Below the pieces are notes generated by a model. The model searched no databases. It had not been told where the DNA came from and was given only the letters and a program-made list of their open reading frames with translations. Of a stretch of 64,000 nt of DNA, positions 27,157 to 34,997 are shown one piece after another (position 1 is the stretch's first letter; every line of letters begins with the position of its first letter). Both the position numbers and the translations under genes were made by a program. Origin of the DNA: Acidobacteriota bacterium (GTDB taxonomy: Bacteria; Acidobacteriota; Blastocatellia; Pyrinomonadales; Pyrinomonadaceae); NCBI GenBank assembly GCA_003223025.1, contig QHXR01000024.1:146596-210595 (forward strand), read 5' to 3'.

Positions 27157-28265
27157 TCATATCGGCTCATCAACTCAACGAACCTCTCAAACAAATACTC
27201 CGAGTCGTGCGGGCCCGGTGCGGACTCCGGATGATACTGGACGGAGAACACGGGTAGAGTTTTATGTCTCAATCCGGCGACGGTGTCGTCGTTGAGATTC
27301 ACATGTGTGATCTCGACATCAGCCGGCAGGGAATCGCGATCCACCGCGAATCCGTGATTGTGCGAAGCGATCTCGATCTTTCCGGTCGTCAGATCCTTGA
27401 TCGGTTGATTCCCGCCGCGATGTCCGAACTTGAGCTTGTAGGTTTCACCGCCAAAGGCTGAGCCAATCAATTGATGACCGAGACATATTCCGAACATGGG
27501 TGTCTGTGTTTCGGCGAGCTTCTTAATTTCATCGATCACGCTCGCCATCGACGACGGATCGCCCGGGCCATTCGAGAGAAAGATTCCATCCGGTTTCAAA
27601 GCCATCACATCGTTTGCAGATGTATCGGCGGGAACAACCGTCACTCGACATCCGAATTTTGAAAATTCTCGCAGACTGTTTGTCTTCACGCCGAAGTCGT
27701 ACGCAACGATGTGATAGTCCATTTTGGATTTTGGATTTTGGATTTTGGATTGTTCGGAAGCGTATTCGTAACGATCACCAATTGTAACGGAGCTAGCGAG
27801 CTCGCGGTTCGCCATTTCGGGTGAAGTTAAAATTCTCTCAAGCAACTTCGCCGGATCAGATTCGATCGTCGAGATACCGGAACGCATCGCGCCTTTATCG
27901 CGAATGTGTCGGACAAGAGCCCGCGTGTCGATATGCTCGATGCCGACGATGCTGTTCCGCTTCAGATAGTCGTCAAGACTTTCAGTTGAGCGCCAGTTCG
28001 AGACGATACGACTCGCTTCGCGAACGACAAATCCTTCGACCCACGCTTTGCGCGATTCGACGTCCGCTTCATTGACGCCGTAGTTTCCGATCAGCGGATA
28101 AGTCATGCACACGATCTGGCCGGCATAACTCGGATCCGTCAGGATCTCCTGATACCCGCTCATCGACGTATTGAAAACCATCTCGCCGAACGTCTCGCCA
28201 TCCGCGCCAAAAGACGCACCGTGAAAAGTGCGTCCGTCTTCTAAAACCAAAATAGCTTTATTCAT
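27129..28265 (-). CDS. carA: Carbamoyl-phosphate synthase small (glutaminase) subunit
   Basis: 378 residues. Releases ammonia from glutamine for carbamoyl phosphate synthesis, feeding pyrimidine and arginine synthesis with CarB (not in the window). N-terminal CPSase_sm domain: [48 protein letters not shown]-terminal class I glutaminase: [22 protein letters not shown] (nucleophile Cys), [12 protein letters not shown] (His/Glu). The linker before HIVAYDFG contains SKIQNPKSK, encoded by a heptanucleotide tract (27721-27748). The final ESTKGAIVI and TAG come from a family B repeat arm. Two repeat-derived pieces in one essential gene are unusual. Confidence 0.95.
   Translation of the reverse strand: MNKAILVLEDGRTFHGASFGADGETFGEMVFNTSMSGYQEILTDPSYAGQIVCMTYPLIGNYGVNEADVESRKAWVEGFVVREASRIVSNWRSTESLDDYLKRNSIVGIEHIDTRALVRHIRDKGAMRSGISTIESDPAKLLERILTSPEMANRELASSVTIGDRYEYASEQSKIQNPKSKMDYHIVAYDFGVKTNSLREFSKFGCRVTVVPADTSANDVMALKPDGIFLSNGPGDPSSMASVIDEIKKLAETQTPMFGICLGHQLIGSAFGGETYKLKFGHRGGNQPIKDLTTGKIEIASHNHGFAVDRDSLPADVEITHVNLNDDTVAGLRHKTLPVFSVQYHPESAPGPHDSEYLFERFVELMSRYESTKGAIVI
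27721..27748. repeat. Heptanucleotide tandem repeat inside carA
   Basis: Four perfect copies of ATTTTGG on the plus strand (CCAAAAT on the coding strand). They encode most of the linker peptide SKIQNPKSK between the two CarA domains, a region that is variable across the family. Confidence 0.88.
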
Positions 28266-28275
28266 CGTTTACTTA

Positions 28276-28378
28276 ACCGCCGAGACGCGGAGACGCAGAG
28301 AAAAATATTTGATTCAATCCCAAAAGCCGGCGCCAGAAAGCCGTAAAATCCACCTCTCCGTCTCCGCGTCTCGGCGGT
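28276..28378. repeat. Family G fold-back repeat with 8-nt units
   Basis: Arms 28276-28300 and 28354-28378 pair with one mismatch (ACCGCCGAGACGCGGAGACG core, octads CGCCGAGA CGCGGAGA CGCAGAGA). It sits between the carA start and the lepB stop. The same octad words occur inside the ABC exporter gene at 38719-38934. Confidence 0.9.
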
Positions 28379-28390
28379 GCAAATTCCCTT

Positions 28391-29083
28391 TTACTCCGCT
28401 CGCATGTCGTCCATATGCGGCACGTCGTGGATGTCGTATGCACCGTGTTCGAGGAAACCCATGTTCGATGGCTTCCAATATCTAAAGAACGCTTTGCCGT
28501 AAATATATTTTTCAGGAACTAATCCCCAATATCGGGAGTCCGACGAATTATCGCGATTGTCGCCCATCACGAAATAATGATGTTCTTCGACACGCTTCGA
28601 CGGAAAAGTCGGGAGCGATTGATTGTGCTCGGTGTCGAGATAATCCTCGTTCAATTCCTGTCCATCGATAAAGACTTTCCCGTTTCTCACCTCGACCATC
28701 TCACCGGGAAGTCCGATGATGCGCTTCACATAACTCTTGTCCGGCTCTTTCGGAAACCAAAAGACGACGATGTCGCCGCGCTCGAGATGACCCCAACTCA
28801 CGCCTTGAATTTTGTAATAGACGAGTTTGTTTACGAGCAGACGCTCGCCGTCGTTCAATTGCGGAAGCATCGACGTTCCCTCGACGACTACCGGCTGAAC
28901 GGCGAACACACCGAAGAGAATAAAGACGACGATGATCAGAAAAATGTCCCGTACAAGCCGAAGGCTTTCGGTCCAGATGCCCTGACGCGACTCGCGACGC
29001 AGCTGAACTACCTCGATGTCCCGGTCGTCTTCGGGCGAGACCAGACCGAACTCGTATTGGTTTTTCCTTCGGAAATCGAACAT
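28391..29083 (-). CDS. lepB: Signal peptidase I
   Basis: 230 residues. Cleaves signal peptides from exported proteins at the outer face of the inner membrane. A cytoplasmic N-terminus of about 45 residues is followed by one membrane helix (DIFLIIVVFILFGVFAV). Catalytic S71 in VEGTSMLP and general-base K120 in SYVKRIIGLPGE are present, and box E is HHYFVMGDNRDNSSDSRYWG. The single-helix architecture is typical outside the enterics. ATG 29083 (MFDFRRKNQY) is chosen; the frame extends further but overlaps the divergent gene's upstream region. Possibly cotranscribed with carA across the family G repeat. Confidence 0.93.
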   Translation of the reverse strand: MFDFRRKNQYEFGLVSPEDDRDIEVVQLRRESRQGIWTESLRLVRDIFLIIVVFILFGVFAVQPVVVEGTSMLPQLNDGERLLVNKLVYYKIQGVSWGHLERGDIVVFWFPKEPDKSYVKRIIGLPGEMVEVRNGKVFIDGQELNEDYLDTEHNQSLPTFPSKRVEEHHYFVMGDNRDNSSDSRYWGLVPEKYIYGKAFFRYWKPSNMGFLEHGAYDIHDVPHMDDMRAE

Positions 29084-29181
29084 AATCGGCTTATTCGATG
29101 AATGGGTGAACCGGGCAGTTGCCACACCGCACCAAGTTAGAAATTAGCTGTCAGAAAAGGCTTTGTCAAAGATTATTACCG

Positions 29182-30306
29182 ATGAACGATGAGATACGCC
29201 GCCTATTTCCCGCCGCGGAAAAACACACATATCTGAACAGCGCGGCGGTGTCGCCGATGCCTCGGACGGCGATGGATGCCGTGCGGTCTCAACTCGAAGA
29301 CGTGTCGGAGAACGGCTCGACAAATTACCTCGACTGGGTCGCGACAAAGAATCGCACGCGGGCGCTGCTCGGAGGAATGCTGAACGTCGCTCCCGAGACA
29401 GTTGCGTTCATGCGGAACACGTCCGATGGATTTGCGGCGGTCGCATCGGGAATGAATTGGAACGCGGGCGACAACATCGTCAGTTTCGCGAATGAGTTTC
29501 CGGCGAACTATTACGCATGGCGTCATGTCCGCGATCGTCACGGAGTCGAGTTGAGGATGGCGGCTGAGCACGAAGGACGGATCGATCTCGATGAGTTGAT
29601 CGGGCTCATCGATTCGAACACAAAGCTCGTCGCGATCAGCGCAGTTCAGTTCTCATCAGGATTCACGGCCGACCTCGAACGGATCGCGAAAGCGGCACAC
29701 GCGGTCGATGCGTTGCTCGCCGTCGATATAATCCAGGCGCTCGGTGCGAAAGGTTTCGACCTGCCCGGGCTCGGAGTCGATATCGCTTCGGGCGCGAGTC
29801 ATAAATGGATGTGCGCTCCGGAAGGGTGCGGGCTTTTCTATGTTTCGGAAGAAGCGCGAAATCGGGTCGATCCGACATTCGTCGGATGGATCAGCGTCGA
29901 GACTCCTTGGGATTTCGAAGATCGCGAACAGCCGTTCAGGGCAAATACTCTCGCATGGGAAAGCGGCACGGGATGCTCGTCGCTGTTCTACGGTCTGGAA
30001 CAGAGCGCGAAACTTTTTACGGAGACGGGCCTCGATCGAATCGAGAAATATCTCGAAGAGCTGACGGATTTTCTTTGCGAACTTATCGACGGAAAAAATT
30101 ACGAGATCGTCAGCTCGCGTGCGCCGGGCGAAAAGTCATCGATCGTCTGCATTCGACATCTCGACGGAATGTCATCGGACGACATCTTTTCGCATCTCGA
30201 GCGCGAGAACATCATCGTAAGCTCACGCAGCGGATGTGTCCGGATCTCTCCGCACTTCTATAACAACCGGGAAGATATTGAAAGGTTCGCCGCAGCGCTG
30301 CCGTAG
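29182..30306 (+). CDS. Class V aminotransferase / cysteine desulfurase-like enzyme
   Basis: 374 residues. A PLP-dependent fold type I enzyme: KHTYLNSAAVSPMP, NTSDGFAAVASG (cofactor phosphate), VDIIQALGAK with the PLP-ring aspartate, and Schiff-base lysine K208 in SGASHKWM. The C-terminal domain ends SGCVRISPHFYNNREDIERF. It resembles the CsdA/SufS-kynureninase-type branch; the usual SufS active-site cysteine loop is not obvious (the SGCVR cysteine sits in the substrate-binding region), so sulfur transfer is unproven. ATG 29182 is preferred to an upstream in-frame start at 29119 that would overlap lepB's leader. Confidence 0.85.
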   Translation: MNDEIRRLFPAAEKHTYLNSAAVSPMPRTAMDAVRSQLEDVSENGSTNYLDWVATKNRTRALLGGMLNVAPETVAFMRNTSDGFAAVASGMNWNAGDNIVSFANEFPANYYAWRHVRDRHGVELRMAAEHEGRIDLDELIGLIDSNTKLVAISAVQFSSGFTADLERIAKAAHAVDALLAVDIIQALGAKGFDLPGLGVDIASGASHKWMCAPEGCGLFYVSEEARNRVDPTFVGWISVETPWDFEDREQPFRANTLAWESGTGCSSLFYGLEQSAKLFTETGLDRIEKYLEELTDFLCELIDGKNYEIVSSRAPGEKSSIVCIRHLDGMSSDDIFSHLERENIIVSSRSGCVRISPHFYNNREDIERFAAALP

Positions 30307-30309
30307 AGG

Positions 30310-31056
30310 TTATTCGGAGAGGCCGTCGAGGTTGAGTCGGGTCAGTCCCCCGGCATCGGAGAATGCCGCACGTCCGGCGCGTCTTTGATCGCGAACTCTG
30401 AAGAAGATAATGCCCGTAACGATACCCGCGAGGACCGAAACGGCAAGCCCAAGCACGATCACCAAAACCGTCGAGATCATGATGTCCTTCGACGTGGTCA
30501 CCATGTAACGTTCGAGCTTCTTTAAGATGTAAGGATCTTCGCCGAGCCACTGGACAGTTTTTTGGTACTTCACCTGATCCAAAAGTTCGCCCGCAGCGGC
30601 AGCATCCGTCGTTCCGAAAACAAACGCGTTGTAGTTCCCGATGCGTCGATAGACAAAGTTAGGCTGCGTCGAACCGATGAACTGCTGGACTTTCGTATCT
30701 GCCTCGATCGAGGCCTGGGGATTTGTGTATTCGATGATGACGAGTCGGCCCTGCGGATAGACGGCCGTCACGGCTTCCGTACCACCGTCGAATGCGACTA
30801 CGTCGAGAACCGGCTGATCGCTCACCGCACTCTTCAGACCGGGTTTGTCCGCGAAGAACCCCGCACTCGATTGCACCGAGGTGTAATCCGGAAGATGCTT
30901 GAGCAGGACCGGCTGACCATCCGCTTCGGAGATCTCCTGACTCTTTTGAGCGGGTTGACCAAATCCGGCGGTTGCCGACCAAACGAGTAAAATCGATATG
31001 GCCAAAATGGCAACAGACCGTTTCTGCAGGAAATTGTATGCGGAAAAGATATTCAC
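30310..31056 (-). CDS. Exported/membrane protein of unknown function
   Basis: 248 residues from a GTG start. A signal-type helix (about 14-33) is followed by a soluble region (LLKHLPDYTSVQSS ... DVVAFDGGTEAVTAVYPQGRLVIIEYTNPQASIEAD ... YRRIGNYNAFVFG) and a single membrane helix near 193-218 with a basic cytoplasmic tail. The GRLVIIEY/YNAFVFG pattern looks like a duplicated alpha-beta unit. I do not recognise a named domain beyond resemblance to acidobacterial hypothetical proteins. It diverges from the sigma-factor gene; a TTGCGG-18-TAGTAT promoter-like pair faces it in 31057-31105. Confidence 0.72.
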   Translation of the reverse strand: MNIFSAYNFLQKRSVAILAISILLVWSATAGFGQPAQKSQEISEADGQPVLLKHLPDYTSVQSSAGFFADKPGLKSAVSDQPVLDVVAFDGGTEAVTAVYPQGRLVIIEYTNPQASIEADTKVQQFIGSTQPNFVYRRIGNYNAFVFGTTDAAAAGELLDQVKYQKTVQWLGEDPYILKKLERYMVTTSKDIMISTVLVIVLGLAVSVLAGIVTGIIFFRVRDQRRAGRAAFSDAGGLTRLNLDGLSE

Positions 31057-31309
31057 AAACTAGGAGTAAAATACTAGCATTCTTGGCGATTTCGCCGCAA
31101 TTTGTAACGCAATCGTACAACAGGAGTAAGATGTAGCAATTGAATCATTTCGTATACGCTTTCGCGTGCGAATCCTTGCTTTGATGTTCGACGAATACGA
31201 GAGTATGCCAATTAAAATGGAACAAAAACTGGTGAATTACGTGTCTATATGACGAACTTTGCGTTTGGCACGCATATTGATTCGCTTTAGGGCGAGGGGG
31301 AACAAGGAA

Positions 31310-31972
31310 ATGACCACAGAAACTTTAAATTATCCGGTGCTGCTTTCAGGAGACGCGGCCGAGGATGCCAAAGTTGGGAAAACGAGAAAAGCGCGGGTCG
31401 ATGTCCCGGGTGCCAGCGATTTTGAATTGACCCAAGCTGCGGCGGGCGGTGACATGGTCGCTTTTGAGGAGATCTATCAGCGCCATCATCGAAGGGTTTA
31501 TTCGATCTGTCTGCGAATGCTGCAGAACTCGTTTGAAGCTGAAGATCTGACGCAGGACGTGTTCATCCAGCTTTACCGAAAGATAGGCAGCTTTAGAGGC
31601 GATTCGGCGTTTACGACCTGGCTTCATCGATTGACGGTGAACCAAGTTCTCATGCACTTCCGGAAACGGAATGTGAAGTTTGAAAAGGTGACGGAAGAAG
31701 GTGAAACTCCGGACCAGACGGTACCGGGAACTGCGAATCCGTTCAAGATGCCGATCGTCGACAAGATCGCTCTCGAAAGCGCGATCGATCAGTTGCCGGC
31801 AGGTTATAAAAATGTATTCGTGTTACACGACGTCGAAGGATTCGAGCACGAAGAGGTCGCGAGAATTCTCGGCTGCTCGGTCGGTACTTCGAAATCGCAG
31901 CTTCACAAGGCGCGACTTAAGTTGAGAAAGCTTTTGAAGAAGAAAGCCAATCCGCGTCTGGTGGGTGTTTAG
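31310..31972 (+). CDS. ECF-type (RpoE-like) RNA polymerase sigma factor
   Basis: 220 residues. Region 2 ([47 protein letters not shown]...[12 protein letters not shown]) binds core RNA polymerase and the -10 element; region 4 ([50 protein letters not shown]) binds the -35. A ~45-residue N-terminal extension precedes region 2. No anti-sigma gene follows directly; the divergent membrane protein could be a candidate partner but lacks a zinc anti-sigma motif. GAGGGGG at 31294-31300 serves as Shine-Dalgarno for ATG 31310. A strong terminator follows. Confidence 0.92.
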   Translation: MTTETLNYPVLLSGDAAEDAKVGKTRKARVDVPGASDFELTQAAAGGDMVAFEEIYQRHHRRVYSICLRMLQNSFEAEDLTQDVFIQLYRKIGSFRGDSAFTTWLHRLTVNQVLMHFRKRNVKFEKVTEEGETPDQTVPGTANPFKMPIVDKIALESAIDQLPAGYKNVFVLHDVEGFEHEEVARILGCSVGTSKSQLHKARLKLRKLLKKKANPRLVGV

Positions 31973-31999
31973 AAAATATATTTAGGATTTATAACTATG

Positions 32000-32026
32000 G
32001 GCTTCCCGAAATCGGGAAGCCTTTTT
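32000..32026. terminator. Rho-independent terminator between convergent genes
   Basis: GGCTTCCCG (32000-32008) pairs with CGGGAAGCC (32013-32021), with five Ts after it. It lies between the sigma factor gene and the DUF1579-like gene, whose stop overlaps the last T. Confidence 0.9.
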
Positions 32027-32550
32027 CATTTCACTCGATCGAGTTTCATCTCGAAGATCTTTACCCACGCCTGGCCGTCCCGTGAGAACTCGCCGGTCTC
32101 GGACCACACGTCGTTGTCGGCCTTGATGAGATACCTGATCGTCCCGGCAGGAGTTTTAAAACCCCATTCGTACCCATCGAGAACGACTTTGAAATCGTAA
32201 TTACCGGTCGGCCCGGTCGCGAGATATGTAGAAAACTTAAAGATCTTCGACGGTTCATCGTAGCTGATTACGGCCAACGTTTCGTGGATAACTTTCCCCT
32301 CCGGGTTTATGTGCTTTCCCTCGACCAGCATTGCCAAACCATCGATCTTTCGCTGCACGACTTCGGCGCTGGTAAAGTTTTCGCGTTTACCGCCTGCCAC
32401 CGAATACCATCCCGACCCTTTCCATGTCCCGACCAACTTGTCGAGCTTCTTCATTTCCGCTTGCCGGTTCGTGACGTCCTGCTGCATCTGCGCCTGGATC
32501 GAGACGAAAGAGACAAACAATACGAAAAATAAAAAGACGACTTTCTTCAT
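32026..32550 (-). CDS. Secreted DUF1579-like protein
   Basis: 174 residues with a clean signal peptide (KKVVFLFFVLFVSFVSIQAQ). The mature part MKKLDKLVGTWKGSGWYSVAGGKRENF ... NPEGKVIHETLAVISYDEPSKIFKF ... YEWGFKTPAGTIRYLIK is a lipocalin-like beta barrel of the DUF1579 type. The family probably binds a small hydrophobic ligand; none is identified. GGAGGAACC upstream of ATG 32550 is a strong Shine-Dalgarno. Monocistronic or cotranscribed downstream of the saccharopine-dehydrogenase-like gene 18 bp upstream. Confidence 0.85.
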   Translation of the reverse strand: MKKVVFLFFVLFVSFVSIQAQMQQDVTNRQAEMKKLDKLVGTWKGSGWYSVAGGKRENFTSAEVVQRKIDGLAMLVEGKHINPEGKVIHETLAVISYDEPSKIFKFSTYLATGPTGNYDFKVVLDGYEWGFKTPAGTIRYLIKADNDVWSETGEFSRDGQAWVKIFEMKLDRVK

Positions 32551-32568
32551 TCGGTTCCTCCAAAAAAT

Positions 32569-33714
32569 TTAAAAAGCAGTTTCTATGATATTAATGTTTC
32601 GGCGGGCGAGCTCGGCGACAAAACGATTCGGGTCGATCGCTTTCTCCTGGGGCGTGGCACCATGTTCAAGAACATCACCACTCGCCATCATCTGCGCGAT
32701 GATCGACGCGGGAAACGCGGTCGTTCGCATCATTGCAGACAATCCTGTCGATTCGTCTTCTTTGTCTACGATGTCGTAGCGTAATGTTTTTGTCTCGCCG
32801 TTTTTATCGCCGACAAATTCGAGTCGGACCAAAACGTAGTCAGGTCCGTCGGCCGGTAGATGTTTTTGAAGCAGATCGCCGAACACTTTTCGCGGAGTCA
32901 CCTTTGCGTAATCAACAACCATTTCTTCACTCGAACACAATCCGAGATCGATCATCGTCTTGAACTTCTCACAATGTCCGGCGTAACGAATGGTTTTGTA
33001 ATCGAGCTCGCGAATCTTTCCAAGAAATGTGTCGGGCAAAGTAGATGTTCCGCCGGATGTTTGAAACGCTTCGAGCGGCGGGAATCCGTAGAATGATAAG
33101 TCCTCGATCTCCGTCATCGAATCGACTTCCATAATCTTGCCGTCGCGAATGACGCGTGCGACTTCAACGTATTCGTTGATCAGACCTTCGACCGAGAACA
33201 CGAGTTGATAGTTCAATGGCGGCTGCGGATCCTGAGGCAGGCCACCGACGCGAATGTGAACTTCGTCGAGCCGGTCGAAGTTCGCAGCCCCGTGCATCGC
33301 GAGGATCGAAACCATTCCCGGTGCGAGACCGCAGTCCGGGATGATATTGATGCCGGCGGCCTTTGCTTCGGCGTCGAGTGCGAGCTGCGAATCGACGACG
33401 TAATTGTTGCCGCCGAGATCACAAAAGTTCGTGCCCGTCTCGATCGCGGCTTTCGAAAGTGATTCGTTGTACCAGTAGTTCACACACGAGATAGCCGAAT
33501 CGTGTCCGCGCATGAGCGCGACGATTTCGTCGTAGTTCGACGCATCGACATGCTTCGCTTCGATCTTCGACGTTCCGACTTTTGCGACGACGTCCTGAGC
33601 TTTTGCAAGATCGAAATCCGCGATCGTTACGACTTCGACGCCCGGCGAGTTGTGTACTAAATCAAAGGCCGCACCTAACCCCATGCGGCCCGCACCTAAG
33701 ACTAAAATTTTCAT
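32569..33714 (-). CDS. Saccharopine dehydrogenase-like NAD(P)-binding enzyme
   Basis: 381 residues, cytoplasmic. Rossmann motif VLGAGRMGLGAAFDLV at 5-20, then CVNYWYNESLSKAAIETGTNFCDLGGNN and DCGLAPGMVSILAMHG, which are strongly conserved in the saccharopine dehydrogenase and L-lysine 6-dehydrogenase family. The C-terminal half carries the substrate domain (YAGHCEKFKTMIDLGL). Length fits lysine 6-dehydrogenase or a related lysine/amino-acid dehydrogenase; the precise substrate is unproven. Its ATG overlaps the PilZ gene stop by 4 bp (ATGA), so the two are translationally coupled. Confidence 0.88.
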   Translation of the reverse strand: MKILVLGAGRMGLGAAFDLVHNSPGVEVVTIADFDLAKAQDVVAKVGTSKIEAKHVDASNYDEIVALMRGHDSAISCVNYWYNESLSKAAIETGTNFCDLGGNNYVVDSQLALDAEAKAAGINIIPDCGLAPGMVSILAMHGAANFDRLDEVHIRVGGLPQDPQPPLNYQLVFSVEGLINEYVEVARVIRDGKIMEVDSMTEIEDLSFYGFPPLEAFQTSGGTSTLPDTFLGKIRELDYKTIRYAGHCEKFKTMIDLGLCSSEEMVVDYAKVTPRKVFGDLLQKHLPADGPDYVLVRLEFVGDKNGETKTLRYDIVDKEDESTGLSAMMRTTAFPASIIAQMMASGDVLEHGATPQEKAIDPNRFVAELARRNINIIETAF

Positions 33715-34079
33715 CCCCAGTCGTCGAGCTCCTCAGGCTTCACACCGGCTACGGTTTCGCCCGCGAGTTCCCAAACTTTTTTCTTCCACTCGCGCATTCC
33801 CTCGGTCAGCGTGAGCGCGACCTGCGGATGGGCTGCGTTGCGTTCGAGCCGGATCACCTGTGCGCTGACGGTCACTTCTTCTTTCGCATTTTCAGTCACG
33901 GTGAGATCGACCTTGCACCCGACAGTCGGCAGCATTCGGGGTAGATAGACGAGAGCTCCGTTGACACCGATATTCTCCGTCAGTCCTTCTTCTTCGACGA
34001 CCTTTCCGTCATCGTTCTTCCATTTGACGCGAATGGGAAACGAGACGACGTGTCTCGCACCTTGGCGACGATCCTGCAT
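33711..34079 (-). CDS. PilZ-domain protein
   Basis: 122 residues. The N-terminal RRQGARHVVSFPIRVKWKNDDGK and LTENIGVNGALVYLP match the RxxxR and (D/N)xSxxG halves of the PilZ c-di-GMP site, but the second motif reads NIGVNG, with a glycine where serine is usual, so binding may be weak or lost. The remainder is the beta barrel (GCKVDLTV...AQVIRLERNAAHPQVALTL). It precedes and overlaps the saccharopine dehydrogenase-like gene in one operon; the link is not obvious. Confidence 0.85.
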   Translation of the reverse strand: MQDRRQGARHVVSFPIRVKWKNDDGKVVEEEGLTENIGVNGALVYLPRMLPTVGCKVDLTVTENAKEEVTVSAQVIRLERNAAHPQVALTLTEGMREWKKKVWELAGETVAGVKPEELDDWG

Positions 34080-34280
34080 AAATTATCCTCTTTTTGATCC
34101 CGGTTGGATTCTGGTTCGAAGTTGGGTGCCCTTGGTTGAGGGCGTTGAAACTTTAGCACAAAGCCCGCAATCTAAGCCAGTAAAAACATGGCCGAAACAC
34201 GAATGGCATATAGAATAAGGAGTTGCGGTTTTTCGAAGGTGGACAGTAAAGACCCGAGATGGTAGCATCATAGACATGTT

Positions 34281-34325
34281 TCAACCGCGATCGGTTGAGA
34301 ACAGGCGGAATGGGCCGCCGTTTTA
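34281..34325 (+). promoter_or_regulatory. Two hairpins, terminator-like, in the leader region of the 3D-domain gene
   Basis: TCAACCG cgat CGGTTGA (34281-34298) is followed by GGCGGaatgggCCGCC (34304-34319) and GTTTTAG. This looks like an intrinsic terminator about 110 nt before ATG 34433. No plus-strand gene precedes it. It could be a leader attenuator or the end of a small RNA. The rest of 34080-34432 shows nothing I can name. Confidence 0.4.
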
Positions 34326-34432
34326 GTATCCAATCCAAAACAAAAAAACTGAATTAGCTGTAAATCGGAAGAGCGATTCCAATAGCTGTTTTTTGTGTTA
34401 TAGGGTACGAAAAATTGACAGGAGAATATTGA

Positions 34433-34930
34433 ATGAAAAATCTCGTCAGAGGAGGCGTCATTCTGTCATTGATCGGCATGTTCGTCGTATTTATGTACGC
34501 ACAGGCCGCGACAGGAGTCGATCTCAGTTCAGCGAATGATCCGCAGTTAAAATTAAATGATAGTGATGAAGTTTCGAATATAGTTATCGACACCGACGAT
34601 AAAAAGTTAGTCAAGAAAACGGTTTCGGAAGGAAAAGTAACAACAGCAGGTTCAGCGAACAGAGGTTCTTTTACAGCTACGGCATATTGCCTTCAAGGCA
34701 GAACGGCAATGGGACATGGGGTCCGGCGGGGAATTATCGCCGCAGATCCGAGGCTTCTTCGCCTCGGTTCAAGAGTCAATCTTGGTGCCGGTGCCTACAG
34801 CGGTCAGTATCTCGTTTCTGATACTGGTGGTGGAATCAAGGGACGCAGGATTGATATTTGGGTACCGAGTTGTGCAGAAGCTCGACGCTTTGGTCGACGA
34901 ACCGTTCAGATCGGAATTTTAGGACAATAA
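34433..34930 (+). CDS. Exported 3D-domain protein
   Basis: 165 residues. An N-terminal signal/anchor helix (8-24) and a spacer of about 55 residues, then the 3D (Asp-Asp-Asp) domain: FTATAYCLQGRTAMGHGVRRGIIAADPRLLRLGSRV, YLVSDTGGGIKGRRIDIWVP. The three aspartates are the ones expected in the MltA-like double-psi barrel. Family members act in peptidoglycan cleavage or germination-type muralytic reactions. An AGGAG Shine-Dalgarno (34420-34424) sets ATG 34433. It is closed by a strong bidirectional terminator. Confidence 0.87.
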   Translation: MKNLVRGGVILSLIGMFVVFMYAQAATGVDLSSANDPQLKLNDSDEVSNIVIDTDDKKLVKKTVSEGKVTTAGSANRGSFTATAYCLQGRTAMGHGVRRGIIAADPRLLRLGSRVNLGAGAYSGQYLVSDTGGGIKGRRIDIWVPSCAEARRFGRRTVQIGILGQ

Positions 34931-34953
34931 TTTTTTACAATTGAATAAAAAGA

Positions 34954-34987
34954 AAAGGCCGCTTCGAAATATCGAAGCGGCCTTTTT
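34954..34987. terminator. Bidirectional rho-independent terminator
   Basis: AAAGGCCGCTTCG pairs with CGAAGCGGCCTTT around an AAATAT loop, with A and T runs outside on either side. It separates the convergent 3D-domain and VIT/vWA genes. Confidence 0.92.
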
Positions 34988-34997
34988 ATGTCTCACA

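Noticed and set aside
31120..31136. Short ORF after an AGGAG-like site in the sigma factor upstream region
   Set aside because: ATG is followed at once by TAG; no peptide can be made.
34080..34432. Cyclic-di-GMP (GEMM-like) riboswitch upstream of the 3D-domain gene
   Set aside because: A fragment resembling CAAAGCC...CTAAG is present, but the conserved first half and tetraloop receptor are not seen, so the match is not supportable.
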